A stretch of DNA of 7,132 nucleotides from Bordetella parapertussis (GTDB taxonomy: Bacteria > Pseudomonadota > Gammaproteobacteria > Burkholderiales > SG8-41): contig CAMBCD010000143.1 of the NCBI GenBank assembly GCA_945863085.1, positions 1-7,132 of the forward strand. Reading direction: 5' to 3'. Positions 1 to 6,195 of this stretch are shown here, one piece after another (the stretch's first letter is position 1; every line of letters begins with the position of its first letter). A program made the translations under genes and the position numbers. The notes under the pieces were generated by a model that did no database searches, was not told the DNA's origin, and was given only the letters and a program-made list of their open reading frames with translations.

Positions 1-894
1 GATCAAATCCTGGCTGAATTGAAACGTGCCGGCGTCATCGCCGGAGACCGGCTGCGGGTGCACCATGCCACCGAAGTCGTGACCATGGATGAGCCGCCGG
101 CCAATGCACTGCGTGGCAAAAAAGATTCCTCTATGCGCGTCGCCATTGACCTGGTCAAAAGCGGTGATGCGCAGGCCTGCGTCAGCGCTGGCAATACCGG
201 TGCGCTGATGGCGATTTCGCGGTTTGTGCTCAAGACCTTGCCCGGCATCGACCGGCCGGCCATCGCCACCATGTTGCCCACGTTAAAAGGGCATACCCAT
301 ATTCTCGATCTTGGCGCCAACGTCGACTGCACTGCAGAACACCTGCTGCAATTCGGCATCATGGGCGCTGAACTGGTCGCCTCCGTCGAACACAAGGTGC
401 GGCCCACGGTGGGACTGCTGAACATCGGCGAGGAAGACATCAAGGGTAACGAGGTCGTCAAAGAGGCAGCGGTGCTGCTGCGCGCCAGCGGTCTCAATTT
501 CCACGGCAACATCGAAAACATTTACCAGGGCGAAACCGACGTCGTGGTCTGCGACGGCTTTGTCGGCAACGTCGCACTGAAAACCTCAGAAGGCCTGGCA
601 CAGATGCTCGGCACTTACCTGCGCGAGGAATTCGGCAGAAATCTGCTCACCAAACTGCTGGGGCTGATCGCGATGCCGGTGCTCAAGGCATTCAAGAAAC
701 GCGTGGATCATCGTCGCTCCAATGGCGCCAGCCTGCTCGGCCTGCGTGGCCTTGTCATCAAGAGCCACGGCTCGGCCGATGCATTTGCCTTCGGTTTTGC
801 CATCGAACACGCAATCAACGAAGTCCGCACCGGCGTTCTGGCGCACATCAGCGAACGCATGGCGGTACTGGAGCAGAAAGTCCTGTCGGCATGA
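1..894 (+). CDS. plsX: Phosphate acyltransferase PlsX, 5'-truncated
   Basis: PlsX converts acyl-ACP and inorganic phosphate to acyl-phosphate, the acyl donor that PlsY uses to make lysophosphatidic acid at the inner membrane. The frame is open from base 1, and 297 residues are visible up to the TGA at 892-894. The family is usually about 340-356 residues, so roughly 45-55 N-terminal residues, including the usual DxMGGD start motif, lie before the window. Visible family motifs, numbered from the first visible residue, are SAGNTGAL (62-69), LDLGANVDC (102-110), NIGEE (141-145), CDGFVGN (184-190) and [10 protein letters not shown] (241-250), followed by VIKSHG. The TTG at 19 is an internal Leu codon, not the start. 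The stop overlaps the fabH start as ATGA, which points to translational coupling. Identity is very secure; only the 5' end is missing. Confidence 0.97.
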   Translation, partial: DQILAELKRAGVIAGDRLRVHHATEVVTMDEPPANALRGKKDSSMRVAIDLVKSGDAQACVSAGNTGALMAISRFVLKTLPGIDRPAIATMLPTLKGHTHILDLGANVDCTAEHLLQFGIMGAELVASVEHKVRPTVGLLNIGEEDIKGNEVVKEAAVLLRASGLNFHGNIENIYQGETDVVVCDGFVGNVALKTSEGLAQMLGTYLREEFGRNLLTKLLGLIAMPVLKAFKKRVDHRRSNGASLLGLRGLVIKSHGSADAFAFGFAIEHAINEVRTGVLAHISERMAVLEQKVLSA

Positions 895-1856
895 CGGTTA
901 TCCATTCACGCATCATCGGCACCGGTAGTTATCTGCCGGAAAAAATCCTGACCAACTCGGACCTGGCTGCAGTGGTCGAGACTTCAGACGAATGGATACA
1001 GCAGCGTACCGGCATCCGCCAGCGCCACATTGCCGCGGACAATGAAACCACCAGCGATCTGGCGCTCAAGGCCTCGCAGCGCGCGCTGGAGATGGCCGGA
1101 ATCACGGCAGACAAACTTGACCTGATCATTGTCGCCACCACCACGCCGGATATGGTGTTCCCGAGCACGGCCTGCCTGCTGCAGGCCAAGCTCGGCGTAA
1201 AAGGCATGCCGGCCTTCGACGTACAGGCGGTGTGCAGCGGTTTTGTTTACGCACTGGCCACGGCTGATCAGTTCATGCGTTCCGGACAATACGAACATAT
1301 TCTGGTTGTTGGCGCTGAAATCTATTCACGGATACTCGACTGGCAGGATCGGGGTACCTGCGTGCTGTTTGGCGACGGCGCGGGTGCAGTGGTGCTCAAG
1401 CGCAGCACCGAGCCCGGCATCCTCGCCGCGCGCCTGCATGCCGACGGCAGCCATGCCGACATCCTCTCGGTGCCGGGCAGTGTGTGCGGGGGCAAAGTCA
1501 GCGGCCGGCCGTTGCTGCAGATGGATGGCACGGCAGTATTCAAGTTTGCGGTAAAAGTACTGGAAGAGGTGGCGCTGGAAACACTCACCGCTGCCGGACT
1601 GCAAAAATCCGATATCGACTGGCTGATTCCGCACCAGGCCAATATCCGCATCATCCAGGCCACGGCAAAAAAACTCGGCCTGTCGATGGAGCGGGTGATT
1701 ACGACAGTGGACCGCCATGCCAATACCTCAGCGGCTTCGGTGCCGCTGGCACTGGATGAAGCGGTGCGCGACGGACGCATCAAGCCGGGGCAGCATGTGA
1801 TGCTCGAAGGTGTTGGTGGCGGTTTTACCTGGGGCGCGGTGTTAATTAAATGGTAA
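891..1856 (+). CDS. fabH: Beta-ketoacyl-ACP synthase III (FabH)
   Basis: FabH is the cytoplasmic initiating condensing enzyme: it joins acetyl-CoA to malonyl-ACP to give acetoacetyl-ACP. The product is 321 residues, normal for the family. The N-terminal thiolase-fold half carries [17 protein letters not shown] (31-47). The nucleophile Cys115 lies in [11 protein letters not shown]. The C-terminal half supplies His248 in IPHQAN and Asn278 in HANTSAAS, completing the Cys-His-Asn triad, and ends with the glycine-rich GVGGGFTWG. The ATG at 891 overlaps the plsX stop (ATGA). The nearest purine-rich stretch, GGAG at 870-873, is too distant for a normal Shine-Dalgarno, so initiation probably relies on coupling to plsX translation. 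The HANTSAAS form has Ala where E. coli has Gly, a minor difference. No other assignment is plausible. Confidence 0.98.
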   Translation: MTVIHSRIIGTGSYLPEKILTNSDLAAVVETSDEWIQQRTGIRQRHIAADNETTSDLALKASQRALEMAGITADKLDLIIVATTTPDMVFPSTACLLQAKLGVKGMPAFDVQAVCSGFVYALATADQFMRSGQYEHILVVGAEIYSRILDWQDRGTCVLFGDGAGAVVLKRSTEPGILAARLHADGSHADILSVPGSVCGGKVSGRPLLQMDGTAVFKFAVKVLEEVALETLTAAGLQKSDIDWLIPHQANIRIIQATAKKLGLSMERVITTVDRHANTSAASVPLALDEAVRDGRIKPGQHVMLEGVGGGFTWGAVLIKW

Positions 1857-1869
1857 ATGAGCAAGTGGC

Positions 1870-1874
1870 AAGGA
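1870..1874 (+). promoter_or_regulatory. Probable ribosome binding site of fabD
   Basis: AAGGA lies 11 bases before the fabD ATG, slightly longer than ideal spacing. It is the only Shine-Dalgarno-like sequence in the 29-base fabH-fabD gap, and it supports the ATG at 1886. Confidence 0.6.
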
Positions 1875-1885
1875 TCCTTTAAAAA

Positions 1886-2815
1886 ATGAAACTGGCTTTG
1901 GTATTTCCGGGGCAGGGCTCGCAGTCCGTGGGCATGATGCAGGGTTTTGCCGACAGCAAAATCGTGCGCGATACCTTCGCCGAGGCTTCGGCCGCGCTGG
2001 GGCAAGATTTGTGGCAACTGGTGGCGACAGGGCCCTCCGAAGAATTGAACGCGACGGTAAATACCCAACCGGTGATGCTGACCGCTGCCTATGCAATGTA
2101 CCTTGCCTGGCAGGAAGCCGGCGGGCCGGCGCCGGCCTTTGTTGCGGGACACAGTCTTGGCGAATACACGGCGCTGGTGGCCGCGGGGGTGCTGGCTTTC
2201 GCCGATGCCGTGCCATTGGTGCGGTTTCGCGCACAGGCAATGCAGGAAGCGGTACCGGTGGGCACCGGTGCGATGGCGGCGATCCTTGGCTTGGACGATG
2301 ACGCAGTGCGCGCGGCCTGTGCCGAAGCTGCACAAGGTGAAGTCGTCGAACCGGTCAACTTCAACGCGCCGAGCCAGGTGGTCATTGCCGGTCACAAGGC
2401 TGCAGTCGAACGTGGTGCTGAGGCCGCAAAGGCACGTGGCGCCAAGCGTGCAGTCATGCTGCCGGTCAGTGCGCCATTCCACTCCTCACTTCTGAAACCC
2501 GCTGCTGACCGCTTGCAGGAGCGCCTGCAAACCGTGGTGTTCCGCACTCCGCAGATTGCAATCATCAACAATGTCGATGTGGCGACAGTGACAGATCCCG
2601 CGCAGATCAAGGATGCACTGGCTCGCCAGGCCTGCAACCCCGTGCGCTGGGTGGAAATCGTGCGTGCATTTGCCGCGCAGGGTGTGACGCATGTTGTAGA
2701 GTGCGGCCCGGGCAAGGTGCTGGCCGGACTGACCAAACGCATCGAAGGCGGCCTGCAGGGATATGCGGTTACCGATCCAGCATCGCTGCAGCAAACCATG
2801 GAGGCGTTGCGATGA
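1886..2815 (+). CDS. fabD: Malonyl-CoA:ACP transacylase (FabD)
   Basis: FabD transfers malonyl from CoA to the phosphopantetheine of ACP, supplying the extender for every round of fatty-acid synthesis. The 309-residue product matches the family length. The N-terminal FPGQGSQ (7-13) forms part of the oxyanion site. The acyl-carrying Ser90 sits in GHSLGE (88-93), Arg115 (in VRFRAQ) would hold the malonyl carboxylate, and His199 in SAPFHS is the catalytic base. VNFNAPSQVVIAGH (157-170) and the late ECGPGKVL motif are also typical. The start is set by AAGGA upstream and by MKLALVFPGQG matching the family N-terminus. The stop overlaps the fabG start as ATGA. The long open frame on the opposite strand is a codon-bias shadow. 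Confidence 0.98.
   Translation: MKLALVFPGQGSQSVGMMQGFADSKIVRDTFAEASAALGQDLWQLVATGPSEELNATVNTQPVMLTAAYAMYLAWQEAGGPAPAFVAGHSLGEYTALVAAGVLAFADAVPLVRFRAQAMQEAVPVGTGAMAAILGLDDDAVRAACAEAAQGEVVEPVNFNAPSQVVIAGHKAAVERGAEAAKARGAKRAVMLPVSAPFHSSLLKPAADRLQERLQTVVFRTPQIAIINNVDVATVTDPAQIKDALARQACNPVRWVEIVRAFAAQGVTHVVECGPGKVLAGLTKRIEGGLQGYAVTDPASLQQTMEALR
2800..2804 (+). promoter_or_regulatory. Strong ribosome binding site of fabG
   Basis: GGAGG, embedded in the last codons of fabD, ends seven bases before the ATG at 2812. It fixes the fabG start there rather than at the in-frame GTG at 2701 and, with the ATGA overlap, supports efficient coupled translation. Confidence 0.8.
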
Positions 2816-3558
2816 GCACATTAAAAGGCAAGGTTGCGTTGGTGACCGGTGCATCACGCGGCATCGGCCAGGGCATTGCATTGGCACTGGGCATGGCAGG
2901 CGCCACGGTTGCCGGCACGGCGACCACGGCGGCAGGTGCCGAAGGCATTACCAAGGAACTCGCGGCCGCGGGCATAACCGGCGCCGGTTATTCGATGGAC
3001 GTCAACGATCCGGCGCAGGTGGATGCAACGCTGGCGGCGATCCAGCAGCAGTGGGGTGACGTGGGCATCCTGGTTAACAATGCCGGGATCACCCGCGACA
3101 ACCTGCTGATGCGCATGAAAGAAGAGGAATGGGACGCAATCATGTCGACCAACCTCAAATCAGTTTATCGTTTGTCCAAGGCCGTCATGCGCAGCATGAT
3201 GAAGGCGCGCACCGGCCGCATCATCAACGTGACTTCCGTGATCGGTGCCATGGGCAATGCCGGGCAGAGCAACTATGCGGCAGCCAAGGCCGGGGTCGAA
3301 GGTTTTTCCCGGGCACTGGCGCGGGAGGTGGGCAGCCGCAATATCACCGTGAACTGCGTCGCCCCGGGTTTTATCGACACCGATATGACACGGGCGCTGG
3401 ACGAAGCTCAGCGCACAGGCCTGGTCGGGCAGATTCCTCTCGGGCGTCTCGGCACGGTGGCCGATGTTGCCGGAGCAGTGGCTTATCTGGCGTCTGACGC
3501 CGCCTCTTATGTCACCGGTTGCACACTGCATGTGAACGGCGGCATGCATATGGGCTAG
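2812..3558 (+). CDS. fabG: 3-oxoacyl-ACP reductase (FabG)
   Basis: FabG is the NADPH-dependent reductase that turns 3-ketoacyl-ACP into (R)-3-hydroxyacyl-ACP in each elongation cycle. The 248-residue product is a classic short-chain dehydrogenase. The Rossmann cofactor loop is TGASRGIG (12-19), and NNAG is at 89-92. The catalytic tetrad is Asn114, Ser142 (in VTSVIGAMGN), Tyr155 and Lys159 (in NYAAAKAG). APGFIDTDMT (184-193) and the C-terminal TLHVNGGMHMG match FabG rather than unrelated reductases. The start is chosen at the ATG overlapping the fabD stop, seven bases after GGAGG; the longer in-frame opening from 2701 would lie inside fabD and has no homologous N-terminus. It ends the upstream coding block; a 177-base non-coding gap follows. 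Confidence 0.98.
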   Translation: MSTLKGKVALVTGASRGIGQGIALALGMAGATVAGTATTAAGAEGITKELAAAGITGAGYSMDVNDPAQVDATLAAIQQQWGDVGILVNNAGITRDNLLMRMKEEEWDAIMSTNLKSVYRLSKAVMRSMMKARTGRIINVTSVIGAMGNAGQSNYAAAKAGVEGFSRALAREVGSRNITVNCVAPGFIDTDMTRALDEAQRTGLVGQIPLGRLGTVADVAGAVAYLASDAASYVTGCTLHVNGGMHMG

Positions 3559-3603
3559 AATGCGCGGCAGCCGGTCTGCGGTCAGCCTCCAGCATTAAGA
3601 GTT

Positions 3604-3633
3604 AAGATATTGTTTTTAAAGATATTTTTAAAT
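3604..3633 (+). promoter_or_regulatory. AT-rich block with a short direct repeat upstream of acpP
   Basis: This stretch is almost entirely A and T within a GC-rich window, and it lies directly upstream of the predicted acpP -10 element. AAGATATT occurs twice, at 3604-3611 and 3619-3626, and each copy is followed shortly by TTTAAA. Such a block could act as an UP element contacting the RNA polymerase alpha subunit, or as a binding site for an AT-preferring protein. The composition and repeat are seen; the function is inferred. Confidence 0.5.
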
Positions 3634-3641
3634 CCGGTTTG

Positions 3642-3650
3642 TGGTAAAAT
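3642..3650 (+). promoter_or_regulatory. Predicted extended -10 sigma70 promoter for acpP
   Basis: TGG followed by TAAAAT (3645-3650) matches the extended -10 form TGnTATAAT with one mismatch in the hexamer. At the usual 17-base spacing the -35 position reads ATATTT (3622-3627), which is a poor match, so recognition would rest on the extended -10 and the AT-rich block. Transcription would begin near 3655-3657, giving a leader of about 80 bases before acpP. This would let acpP be transcribed above the level coming from plsX-fabG. Confidence 0.6.
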
Positions 3651-3663
3651 TCACGCTTTTACG

Positions 3664-3702
3664 GGATCATCCGGCGGCTTTGCTGCGGTTACGGACGGAT
3701 CC
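3664..3702 (+). promoter_or_regulatory. Predicted stem-loop in the acpP leader
   Basis: Three nested pairings build one imperfect hairpin. GGATC (3664-3668) pairs with GATCC (3698-3702), TCCG (3670-3673) with CGGA (3692-3695), and GCGGC (3674-3678) with GCTGC (3682-3686) through one G-U pair around a TTT loop. It would lie at the start of the predicted leader and end 33 bases before the acpP ATG. No T-run follows, so it is not an intrinsic terminator. It may protect the 5' end of the mRNA or be a regulatory fold. Confidence 0.5.
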
Positions 3703-3722
3703 AAACATCATCACGTCATACG

Positions 3723-3730
3723 AAAGGGGA
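3723..3730 (+). promoter_or_regulatory. Ribosome binding site of acpP
   Basis: AAAGGGGA lies five bases before the ATG at 3736. It is among the clearest Shine-Dalgarno sequences in the window, as expected for a very highly expressed small protein. Confidence 0.75.
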
Positions 3731-3735
3731 CTTAG

Positions 3736-3975
3736 ATGGAAAATATCGAGCAACGCGTTAAAAAGATTGTTGCCGAGCAACTGGGCGTCAACGAGGCTGA
3801 CGTCAAGAACGAGTCATCCTTCGTCAACGACCTCGGCGCCGACTCGCTGGATACGGTCGAGCTGGTAATGGCGCTGGAAGAGGAATTCGAGACCGAAATC
3901 CCCGATGATGAAGCCGAAAAAATCACCACCGTGCAGCAGGCTTCTAATTACATCAAGTCGCACCTGAAGGCGTAA
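3736..3975 (+). CDS. acpP: Acyl carrier protein (AcpP)
   Basis: AcpP carries the growing acyl chain as a thioester on 4'-phosphopantetheine and delivers it to each Fab enzyme, PlsX and lipid A synthesis. The product is 79 residues and strongly acidic, typical of bacterial ACP. The prosthetic-group serine is Ser37 in [20 protein letters not shown], which begins recognition helix II. Helix III falls in [19 protein letters not shown]. The sequence is nearly collinear with E. coli ACP. AAAGGGGA upstream supports the start. The gene stands apart from its neighbours, with its own predicted promoter and structured leader on the 5' side and two hairpins on the 3' side, consistent with a separate abundant transcript. 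Confidence 0.99.
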   Translation: MENIEQRVKKIVAEQLGVNEADVKNESSFVNDLGADSLDTVELVMALEEEFETEIPDDEAEKITTVQQASNYIKSHLKA

Positions 3976-3980
3976 GTTCC

Positions 3981-4005
3981 GCGGGAGGGGATTTTTCTCT
4001 TCCGC
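3981..4005 (+). other. Hairpin immediately downstream of acpP
   Basis: GCGGGAGGG (3981-3989) pairs with CTCTTCCGC (3997-4005) over nine positions, two of them G-U, around a seven-base loop GATTTTT. It begins five bases after the acpP stop. The T-run lies in the loop rather than after the stem, so it is a poor intrinsic terminator. It could block 3' exonucleases and stabilise acpP mRNA. Confidence 0.5.
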
Positions 4006-4025
4006 TGCCGTCAATCTCACAGCCC

Positions 4026-4047
4026 AGGGAGCGCGGTCGCGCTCCCT
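4026..4047 (+). terminator. Strong hairpin in the acpP-fabF gap, possible weak terminator
   Basis: AGGGAGCGCG (4026-4035) and CGCGCTCCCT (4038-4047) are perfect inverted repeats separated by GT; in RNA the innermost pairs would open to give a larger loop. Only TTT occurs downstream (4053-4055), so termination would be partial at best. It ends 13 bases before the fabF ATG and could cut readthrough from acpP, act as an mRNA processing or stability barrier, or affect fabF initiation. Confidence 0.55.
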
Positions 4048-4060
4048 CCGCATTTAAAAC

Positions 4061-5308
4061 ATGCCGCGTCCAAGCACCCGCAGAGTCGTCGTGACCGGAC
4101 TGGGGATCATTTCCCCGGTCGGTATCGGCCTGACCGAATCCTGGTCGAACATCACCGCCGGAAAATCCGGCATTACCAAGGTCACCCGCTTTGATGCTTC
4201 CGGGTATACCTCGCAGATTGCCGGCGAGGTTAAAGGTTTTGATCCGGCCCAATATCTGCCGGTAAAGGAAGCACGGCGCTTCGACACTTTCATTCATTAT
4301 GGTCTCGCTGCCGGCATTGATGCCATCAAGGACGCCGGCCTGGACCTCGACAAGCTCAATCGCGAGATGATCGGCGTCTGCATCGGCTCCGGCATCGGCG
4401 GTCTGCCACTGATCGAGGAAACACATAACGCGCTGCTGGCAGGCGGGCCGCGCAAAATTTCACCGTTTTTTGTGCCGGGCTCGATCATCAACATGATCTC
4501 CGGCCAGCTGTCGATCATGTACAAGCTGCAGGGGCCGAATATTGCAGTGGTCACGGCCTGCACAACGGCCAACCACAGCATCGGCGAAGCCGGCCGGCTG
4601 ATCGAATACGGCGACGCCGACATCATGATTGCCGGCGGCGCTGAATCCACGGTTTCCCCGCTGGGCATCGGCGGTTTCTGCGCTGCCCGCGCCTTGTCAT
4701 CGCGCAACGACGACCCGGCCGCGGCCAGCCGCCCCTGGGACAAGGACCGCGATGGTTTTGTGATGGGCGAGGGCGCCGGCGTGCTGGTGCTCGAAGAATA
4801 CGAACATGCGAAAAAACGCGGTGCGCGGATTTATTGTGAACTGGCGGGTTACGGACTGAGTGCCGATGCCCACCACATCACCGCGCCCTGTGGAGACGGT
4901 GCGGGTGCCGTGCGCTGTATGAACGGTGCATTGCGCAATGCCGGCCTCAGTCACGACCAGGTCGATTACATCAATGCCCACGGAACATCAACGCCGCTGG
5001 GTGATATTGCCGAAACGATTGCGGTCAAAAACTGCTTTGGTGCCCATGCCAAAAAACTGGCGGTCAGTTCGACCAAGTCGATGACCGGCCACTTGCTCGG
5101 TGCCGCCGGCGGCATTGAAGCGGTATTTTCGGTGCTGGCGATTCGCGATCAAGTCGCGCCGCCAACCATCAACCTGGTCAACCAGGATCCGCAGTGCGAT
5201 CTGGATTACGTACCGAACACTGCGCGCCCGATGAAAATCGATGTCGCGCTTTCCAACTCCTTCGGCTTCGGCGGCACCAACGGCAGTCTGGTGTTCCGCA
5301 AGATCTGA
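4061..5308 (+). CDS. fabF: Beta-ketoacyl-ACP synthase II (FabF)
   Basis: FabF is the elongating condensing enzyme: it adds malonyl-ACP units to acyl-ACP, including the temperature-sensitive C16:1 to C18:1 step in organisms like E. coli. The 415-residue product matches the family. It begins with [15 protein letters not shown] (7-21). The nucleophile Cys167 is in VVTACTT, and the two histidines are His307 (INAHGTSTP) and His344 ([14 protein letters not shown]), with Lys339 beside the latter. The gatekeeper motif [11 protein letters not shown] (398-408) is near the C-terminus. [13 protein letters not shown] (133-145) is also typical. An in-frame TAA at 4055-4057 makes the ATG at 4061 the earliest possible ATG start, and the next in-frame candidate cuts into the core fold. 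No Shine-Dalgarno precedes it. FabB is less likely, given the long, close match to FabF and the acpP-fabF position. Confidence 0.97.
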   Translation: MPRPSTRRVVVTGLGIISPVGIGLTESWSNITAGKSGITKVTRFDASGYTSQIAGEVKGFDPAQYLPVKEARRFDTFIHYGLAAGIDAIKDAGLDLDKLNREMIGVCIGSGIGGLPLIEETHNALLAGGPRKISPFFVPGSIINMISGQLSIMYKLQGPNIAVVTACTTANHSIGEAGRLIEYGDADIMIAGGAESTVSPLGIGGFCAARALSSRNDDPAAASRPWDKDRDGFVMGEGAGVLVLEEYEHAKKRGARIYCELAGYGLSADAHHITAPCGDGAGAVRCMNGALRNAGLSHDQVDYINAHGTSTPLGDIAETIAVKNCFGAHAKKLAVSSTKSMTGHLLGAAGGIEAVFSVLAIRDQVAPPTINLVNQDPQCDLDYVPNTARPMKIDVALSNSFGFGGTNGSLVFRKI

Positions 5309-5317
5309 ATTTCTCCT

Positions 5318-5332
5318 CCGGCATCCTGCCGG
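5318..5332 (+). other. Short GC hairpin after fabF
   Basis: CCGGCA (5318-5323) and TGCCGG (5327-5332) are perfect inverted repeats around TCC, ten bases after the fabF stop. No T-run follows, so it is not a convincing terminator. It may be a minor mRNA stability element in the fabF-pabC gap, or chance. Confidence 0.4.
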
Positions 5333-5373
5333 TCGATGCAGCGGAAGCAACGGGCGAAAGCGACGGCATGCCG

Positions 5374-6195
5374 ATGATACTGGTCGATGGTTTGCCGGCA
5401 AATGCCGTTCCTGCCGATGACCGCGGTTTTACCTACGGCGACGGCGTGTTCCGCACGCTGGCCATGCGCAACGGCCGAGCGCAATGGTGGCCACAGCAGT
5501 ACGCCAAACTGGCGGCAGACTGCAACGCATTGGGTATCTCAGCACCAGCTGAATCTGACCTGCACCGGGACCTCCACACCATTGCAGCACAATTGCCGGA
5601 TTGCGCACTGCGCATCACCGTGACCCGTGGCAGCGGCGGGCGTGGTTATGCTGCCCCTGAAAATCCACAGTCGCGTCGAGTTGTTTCTGCCAATCCGCTA
5701 CCGGAATATCCACAGCACTGGCCGGAGCAGGGCATCAGCGTGCTGGTGTGCAAGTTGCGGCTTGCGGTGCAGCCCCGGCTGGCTGGCATCAAACACCTGA
5801 ACCGGCTGGAAAACGTGCTGGCCCGCGCTGAATGGAAGGATCCCGCAATCGCCGAAGGCCTGCTGCTGGATGTATCGGGCAATGTCATTGAGGGCACGCG
5901 CTGCAATGTTTTTATGGTCGAAGACGGCGCGTTGGTCACGCCGGACCTGTCGCACTGCGGTGTGGCTGGCGTCACGCGCGATCTGGTCATCGCTGCGGCT
6001 GTTCGCAATGGCCTGCATTGCCTTATCGAACCGGTCAACCCCCAGCGACTGGAAGCCGCGACGGAAGTATTTCTGGTCAACAGCCTGATTGGCGTGTGGC
6101 CGGTCGCTGCGCTGGAGCAGCGCCGGTGGTCGGACTTCAAGGTCGCACTGCTCGTGCGAAAATGGCTGGATGCACTCGATCCTCCGCTTCATTAA
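5374..6195 (+). CDS. pabC: Aminodeoxychorismate lyase (PabC)
   Basis: PabC is a pyridoxal-phosphate enzyme that splits 4-amino-4-deoxychorismate into p-aminobenzoate and pyruvate for folate synthesis. The 273-residue product is a fold-type IV PLP enzyme. DRGFTYGDGVFRTL (16-29) is the N-terminal family signature. TRGSGGRGY (84-92) and LAGIKHLNRLENVLAR (136-151) follow; Lys140 in the latter is the expected Schiff-base lysine. The cofactor phosphate and substrate region includes EGTRCNVF (173-180). MILVDG aligns with the usual N-terminus, so I start at 5374. The in-frame ATG at 5368 adds only two residues and is equally possible; the longer opening back to 5194 lies in fabF. No good Shine-Dalgarno is visible. 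Branched-chain or D-amino acid aminotransferases share the fold, but the IKHLNRLE context and position after fabF favour PabC. Confidence 0.93.
   Translation: MILVDGLPANAVPADDRGFTYGDGVFRTLAMRNGRAQWWPQQYAKLAADCNALGISAPAESDLHRDLHTIAAQLPDCALRITVTRGSGGRGYAAPENPQSRRVVSANPLPEYPQHWPEQGISVLVCKLRLAVQPRLAGIKHLNRLENVLARAEWKDPAIAEGLLLDVSGNVIEGTRCNVFMVEDGALVTPDLSHCGVAGVTRDLVIAAAVRNGLHCLIEPVNPQRLEAATEVFLVNSLIGVWPVAALEQRRWSDFKVALLVRKWLDALDPPLH

Noticed and set aside
1..4. Window starts exactly with GATC, as a Sau3AI or MboI clone end would
   Set aside because: One four-base site at an edge is weak evidence, and window boundaries may be arbitrary.
2124..2137. Perfect 14-base palindrome GGCCGGCGCCGGCC in fabD
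   Set aside because: It is made of GC-rich Gly/Pro/Ala codons (GGPAPA) within a coding region with no flanking regulatory context; likely compositional.
1322..2482. A 386-codon open frame on the minus strand across fabH and fabD
   Set aside because: It lies antisense to two clearly real, motif-rich genes; its translation shows no recognisable motif and an unnatural Arg/His/Cys-rich composition. Long antisense frames are expected from codon bias in GC-rich genes.
2701..2811. An N-terminal extension of FabG from an in-frame GTG
   Set aside because: It runs inside fabD, has no counterpart in FabG proteins, and the GGAGG-supported ATG at 2812 fits the family start exactly.
3559..3603. Possible terminator after fabG
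   Set aside because: Only a four-base pairing (GCAG/CTGC) is present with no T-run directly after it, so I cannot support a terminator.
3641..3868. A 75-codon + strand frame starting with GTG before acpP
   Set aside because: It overlaps acpP in another frame, its GTG falls within the predicted promoter, and its translation has no recognisable motif.
5194..5373. An N-terminal extension of PabC back into fabF
   Set aside because: The extra residues are an out-of-frame reading of fabF, and the family begins at the MILVDG position.
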